Below, in pieces: positions 12,904 to 15,453 of a stretch of DNA of 15,453 nt. Both the position numbers and the translations under genes were made by a program. Position 1 is the stretch's first letter; each line of letters starts with the position of its first letter. This DNA is from Maricaulis sp. (lineage in GTDB: Bacteria; Pseudomonadota; Alphaproteobacteria; Caulobacterales; Maricaulaceae): NCBI GenBank assembly GCA_002694345.1, contig NZLV01000243.1, positions 1-15,453 of the forward strand, written 5' to 3'. The notes beneath the pieces were generated by a model. That model ran no database searches. It saw only the letters and a list, made by a program, of their open reading frames with translations, and had not been told where the DNA came from.

Positions 12904-13757
12904 GACACGGCCGGGTCTTCGGCGGGAAGATCCGCCGAGGCCAGGACCGGCAGGTTCTCGACCGGCGCACCGGACACGCCCAGCAGGCCCAGCGTCTCGC
13001 CATCGCGTTCCAGACGGATCGCGCCGGCATTGGCCGCGGACACGGTCAGGCCCGGCTCCAGGGCGTGGAATGTCTCGCCAGCCCCCAATTCGCGGGCAAA
13101 CAGGATCCGCCCGGAGGCGTCGCGCACTTCCAGCCAGGTCGGCACGATGGCGCGCATCACGACGGCAGACGACAGGGTCGTGGCCTGGTCGAGCGGCAGA
13201 TTGTTCCAGATATCATCGACGCTGGGTGCCCGGGCCGCCAGATCGAAATCGGCGCGGGCCCAGTCGGGTGCGGCATCCGGCGGCGACGGCGGATTGGACA
13301 GCAGCCCCCCGCTTCCGGCCTGTTCGGAATACCACCAGGCAGCGGCGGCCACGATGATCAGGATGAAGGCCACCCCGAACACGCCGCGCGGCAACTGGAT
13401 CGGATCGCGGGTCTTGGCCGCCGCGGTCGGCTGGGCGCGACCGGTCTCGGTATCGACCTCGCGCTTGAACTGGTCGACCAGGCCATGCGGCTCGAGCGAC
13501 AGGAAGCTGGCATAAGTGCGAAGATAACCGATGGCATAGGCCCGGGCCGGCAGACCGCGGGAGTCCATGGCTTCGAGCGCTTCCAGGTAATCGGCGCGGA
13601 TCCGGGTGGCCTCGGCGGCCTGCCGCAGGGACAAGTTCATCCGTGCGCGCGCCTCCTGGAGACGCTCACCGGCTGTCATGCTCACATAGCCAACACCGTC
13701 ATCGGCATAGACGGCGTCAACGGGCACGAAGGAAGACCCTGACACTTGACCCGACAT
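12894..13757 (-). CDS. rodZ: RodZ-like cytoskeletal/helix-turn-helix membrane protein
   Basis: The product is 287 residues from the ATG at 13757, with AGG 5 nt or more upstream; a GTG two codons earlier is an alternative. Residues 28-97 form a Cro/HTH_25 domain (Gly-Glu-Arg-Leu-Gln-Glu-Ala-Arg, Leu-Ser-Leu-Arg-Gln-Ala-Ala-Glu-Ala-Thr-Arg-Ile, Tyr-Leu-Glu-Ala-Leu-Glu). A single membrane helix lies at about 126-143. The periplasmic part ends in a DUF4115 domain (about 205-265: Pro-Thr-Trp-Leu-Glu-Val-Arg-Asp-Ala-Ser-Gly, Gly-Ala-Gly-Glu-Thr-Phe). This is the RodZ architecture: a membrane protein that links MreB to the elongasome through its cytoplasmic HTH. The gene order rodZ-ispG supports the call. 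The product is shorter than E. coli RodZ (337), the linker being reduced. Confidence 0.85.
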   Translation of the reverse strand: MSGQVSGSSFVPVDAVYADDGVGYVSMTAGERLQEARARMNLSLRQAAEATRIRADYLEALEAMDSRGLPARAYAIGYLRTYASFLSLEPHGLVDQFKREVDTETGRAQPTAAAKTRDPIQLPRGVFGVAFILIIVAAAAWWYSEQAGSGGLLSNPPSPPDAAPDWARADFDLAARAPSVDDIWNNLPLDQATTLSSAVVMRAIVPTWLEVRDASGRILFARELGAGETFHALEPGLTVSAANAGAIRLERDGETLGLLGVSGAPVENLPVLASADLPAEDPAVSPQ

Positions 13758-13842
13758 AACCACCTACCGCTCTCGCTATCGGAGCGACATTCCCCCAAAG
13801 AACACGAATGCAGGAATTAACCCTGACCGTTTTCCCATAAGA

Positions 13843-15453
13843 TCAAATCGCTCGTCCGTTTTCAACTGCCTCGCGAGGCAATCCGGCGTCTTCTCCCGCT
13901 TCCAGCAGGAGCGGACGCAGACTGTCCGCCGGGCTCTCGAACCGGCTCGCAAGCCAGGTGCCAAGTTTGTCGACATCGAGTCCGGAGACGAGTTTCTTAA
14001 CCGGTCCTATGTTTCCCGAGGCCATCGAAAGACTTCGGTAACCCAAGCCGATAAGGACCGCCGCCTCGAGCGGCTTGGCAGCGATTTCACCACAAACAGA
14101 GACCGGCGTGTCGTGCGCCACGCAGACATCATTGATCCGTTTCAGGAGATCGAGCGCCGCCGGTGAGAGGACATCGTACCGATCCGAGACACGCGTGTTC
14201 TGACGGTCGGCGGCAAAGAAATACTGCATCAGGTCATTGGCGCCCACCGACACGAAATCCACCGTGTCGATGACATGTTCCAGCGCCCAGGCCATGCCCG
14301 GCGTCTCCAGCATCATGCCGACCTTGAGCTCGGAGGGGATGGGATGACCGGCATGCTTGGCGTGCCGGACCTCGCGATCGAGCATGTCGCGCGCGGCGCG
14401 CATTTCCCACGGCGCCGAGATCATCGGGAACATGACCTGGAGCGGACGTCCCTCGGCGGCCTGGATCAGGGCGCGCATCTGGTAGCGCAGCAGGCCGGGC
14501 CGATCGAGACCCATGCGGATGGCCCGCCAGCCCAGGGCCGGATTGGGCTCCTTGGTCGACGGTGCGAAGGGCGCGACCTTGTCGCCACCCAGATCGAGCG
14601 TGCGGAACACGACCGGCTTGTCGCCGGCGGCATCCATCACAGATTTGTAGACGGCCGCCTGCGCAGACAGGCGCGGCAGGGTTTCGGAGACCATGAACTG
14701 GAACTCGGTCCGGAACAGGCCGACCCCGTCCGCCCCGGCCTCGTCCAGCGCCATCAGCTCGATGAGCAGGCCGGCATTCATGTGCAGTCCGACCCGCACC
14801 CCGTCGCGGGACACGGTCGGCCCACGCAGCTCGGCATAGGACAGGCGGCGTTCCGACAGGAGGCGCATGCGCTCCTGATAGGTTTCCTCGACATCCGGCT
14901 GCGGACGGATGTGCAGGATGCCGAACTCGCCATCCAGGATGACGGGGTCGCCGTTCTCGGCCCGGTCCAGCGCCCCTTCCAGGCGTCCGACCAGCGGAAT
15001 GCCCAGCGCCTTGGCCACGATGGCGGCATGGGAAGAGGCCGATCCCTCCTCCAGCGCGATGCCCTTGAGCTTTTCGCGATCGAAATCGAGCAGTTCGGCC
15101 GGTCCGATATTGCGAGCAATGATCACCGCATTGTCGGGCAGTTCGGCCAGATTGATCCCGCCTTCCAGATGGCGGAGCAGGCGATTGGCGAGGTCTTCCA
15201 GATCGTGCAGGCGCTCCCGGAAGGTCGGATCGCTGGCCTTCATCAGGCGGGCGCGGTTCTCGTTCCGCACCCGTTCGACAGCGGCTTCGGCGGTCAGGCC
15301 GCGGCGGACCGCTTCGCGCAGGCGCTCCATCCAGCCCCGGTCATGGGCGAACATGCGATAGGTTTCGAGCACCTCGCGCGAGGGCGTGCCGATGGGCACA
15401 CGGCCGGACTCCAGCAGCTGATCTACAGAACGCCGCAAGCGCGTGATCGCTTC
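13843..15453 (-). CDS. ptsP: PtsP, PEP-protein phosphotransferase (EI-Ntr), 5' end off window
   Basis: About 536 C-terminal residues are visible; the frame stays open to the right edge, so the N-terminal GAF domain of the ~750-residue family lies outside. EI-Ntr moves phosphate from PEP to NPr in the nitrogen-related phosphotransferase chain. Visible parts are the helical NPr-binding domain, the phospho-His swivel (Ala-Ser-Ser-His-Ala-Ala-Ile, His codon at 15028-15030), and the PEP-binding barrel with Gly-Leu-Phe-Arg-Thr-Glu-Phe, Arg-Thr-Leu-Asp-Leu-Gly-Gly-Asp-Lys, Ser-Val-Gly-Ala-Asn-Asp-Leu-Met-Gln-Tyr and the catalytic Cys in Val-Cys-Gly-Glu-Ile-Ala. All key residues are intact. The tail after the last motif fits EI-type enzymes. 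It is 85 nt upstream of the rodZ-like gene with no clear terminator between them. Confidence 0.93.
   Translation of the reverse strand, partial: EAITRLRRSVDQLLESGRVPIGTPSREVLETYRMFAHDRGWMERLREAVRRGLTAEAAVERVRNENRARLMKASDPTFRERLHDLEDLANRLLRHLEGGINLAELPDNAVIIARNIGPAELLDFDREKLKGIALEEGSASSHAAIVAKALGIPLVGRLEGALDRAENGDPVILDGEFGILHIRPQPDVEETYQERMRLLSERRLSYAELRGPTVSRDGVRVGLHMNAGLLIELMALDEAGADGVGLFRTEFQFMVSETLPRLSAQAAVYKSVMDAAGDKPVVFRTLDLGGDKVAPFAPSTKEPNPALGWRAIRMGLDRPGLLRYQMRALIQAAEGRPLQVMFPMISAPWEMRAARDMLDREVRHAKHAGHPIPSELKVGMMLETPGMAWALEHVIDTVDFVSVGANDLMQYFFAADRQNTRVSDRYDVLSPAALDLLKRINDVCVAHDTPVSVCGEIAAKPLEAAVLIGLGYRSLSMASGNIGPVKKLVSGLDVDKLGTWLASRFESPADSLRPLLLEAGEDAGLPREAVENGRAI

Noticed and set aside
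12897..13742. Open frame on the + strand opposite the rodZ-like gene
   Set aside because: It is an antisense shadow; the rodZ-like frame has HTH, membrane and DUF4115 signatures.
13773..13787. TCGCT-ATCGG-AGCGA inverted repeat between ptsP and the rodZ-like gene
   Set aside because: It is only a 5-bp stem without a T-run; repeats this short are expected by chance.

Overview
The window is GC-rich, about 15.5 kb and densely coding, with no intergenic gap above about 200 bp. The gene set (ubiD, an Ntr-type PEP phosphotransferase, a rodZ-like gene next to ispG, many exported enzymes) and the codon use point to an alphaproteobacterium. I would guess a marine Caulobacterales/Maricaulales type such as Maricaulis; this is inference from style and synteny, not from a database match. 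No tRNA, rRNA, CRISPR array, insertion sequence or phage gene was seen.

Left part (1-3312, + strand): the tail of a hot-dog thioesterase, a MarR-type regulator, a crotonase-family enzyme that looks more like an enoyl-CoA isomerase than a hydratase, and a membrane-anchored serine hydrolase. A strong palindrome sits in front of the crotonase gene. Facing them on the - strand is a short BLUF-like protein (3296-3712). It has lost the Tyr, Asn and Gln that run BLUF photochemistry and contains no tyrosine at all.

Middle part (3914-8346, + strand): ubiD (ubiquinone synthesis), then a TetR regulator, then a two-gene unit of exported proteins: an S41-like protease homologue and a protein I do not recognise. 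The same 16-bp inverted repeat, TTGGAC-N4-RTCCAA, lies just before the tetR start and just before the S41-like gene. This suggests that the TetR protein controls itself and the exported pair. It is the best candidate for an undescribed small system here.

Right part: a LOG-family phosphoribohydrolase (-) diverges from an exported protein with two retropepsin-like half-domains plus a PDZ domain (+). From 15453 down to 10104 all genes are on the - strand: ptsP (5' end off the window), a rodZ-like gene, ispG, an ArsC/YffB-like thioredoxin-fold protein and a PLP-dependent threonine-aldolase-type lyase. The last two overlap by ATGA. Three tail-to-tail junctions (3296/3312, 8346/8350, 10104/10122) overlap or nearly touch, leaving no room for ordinary terminators.
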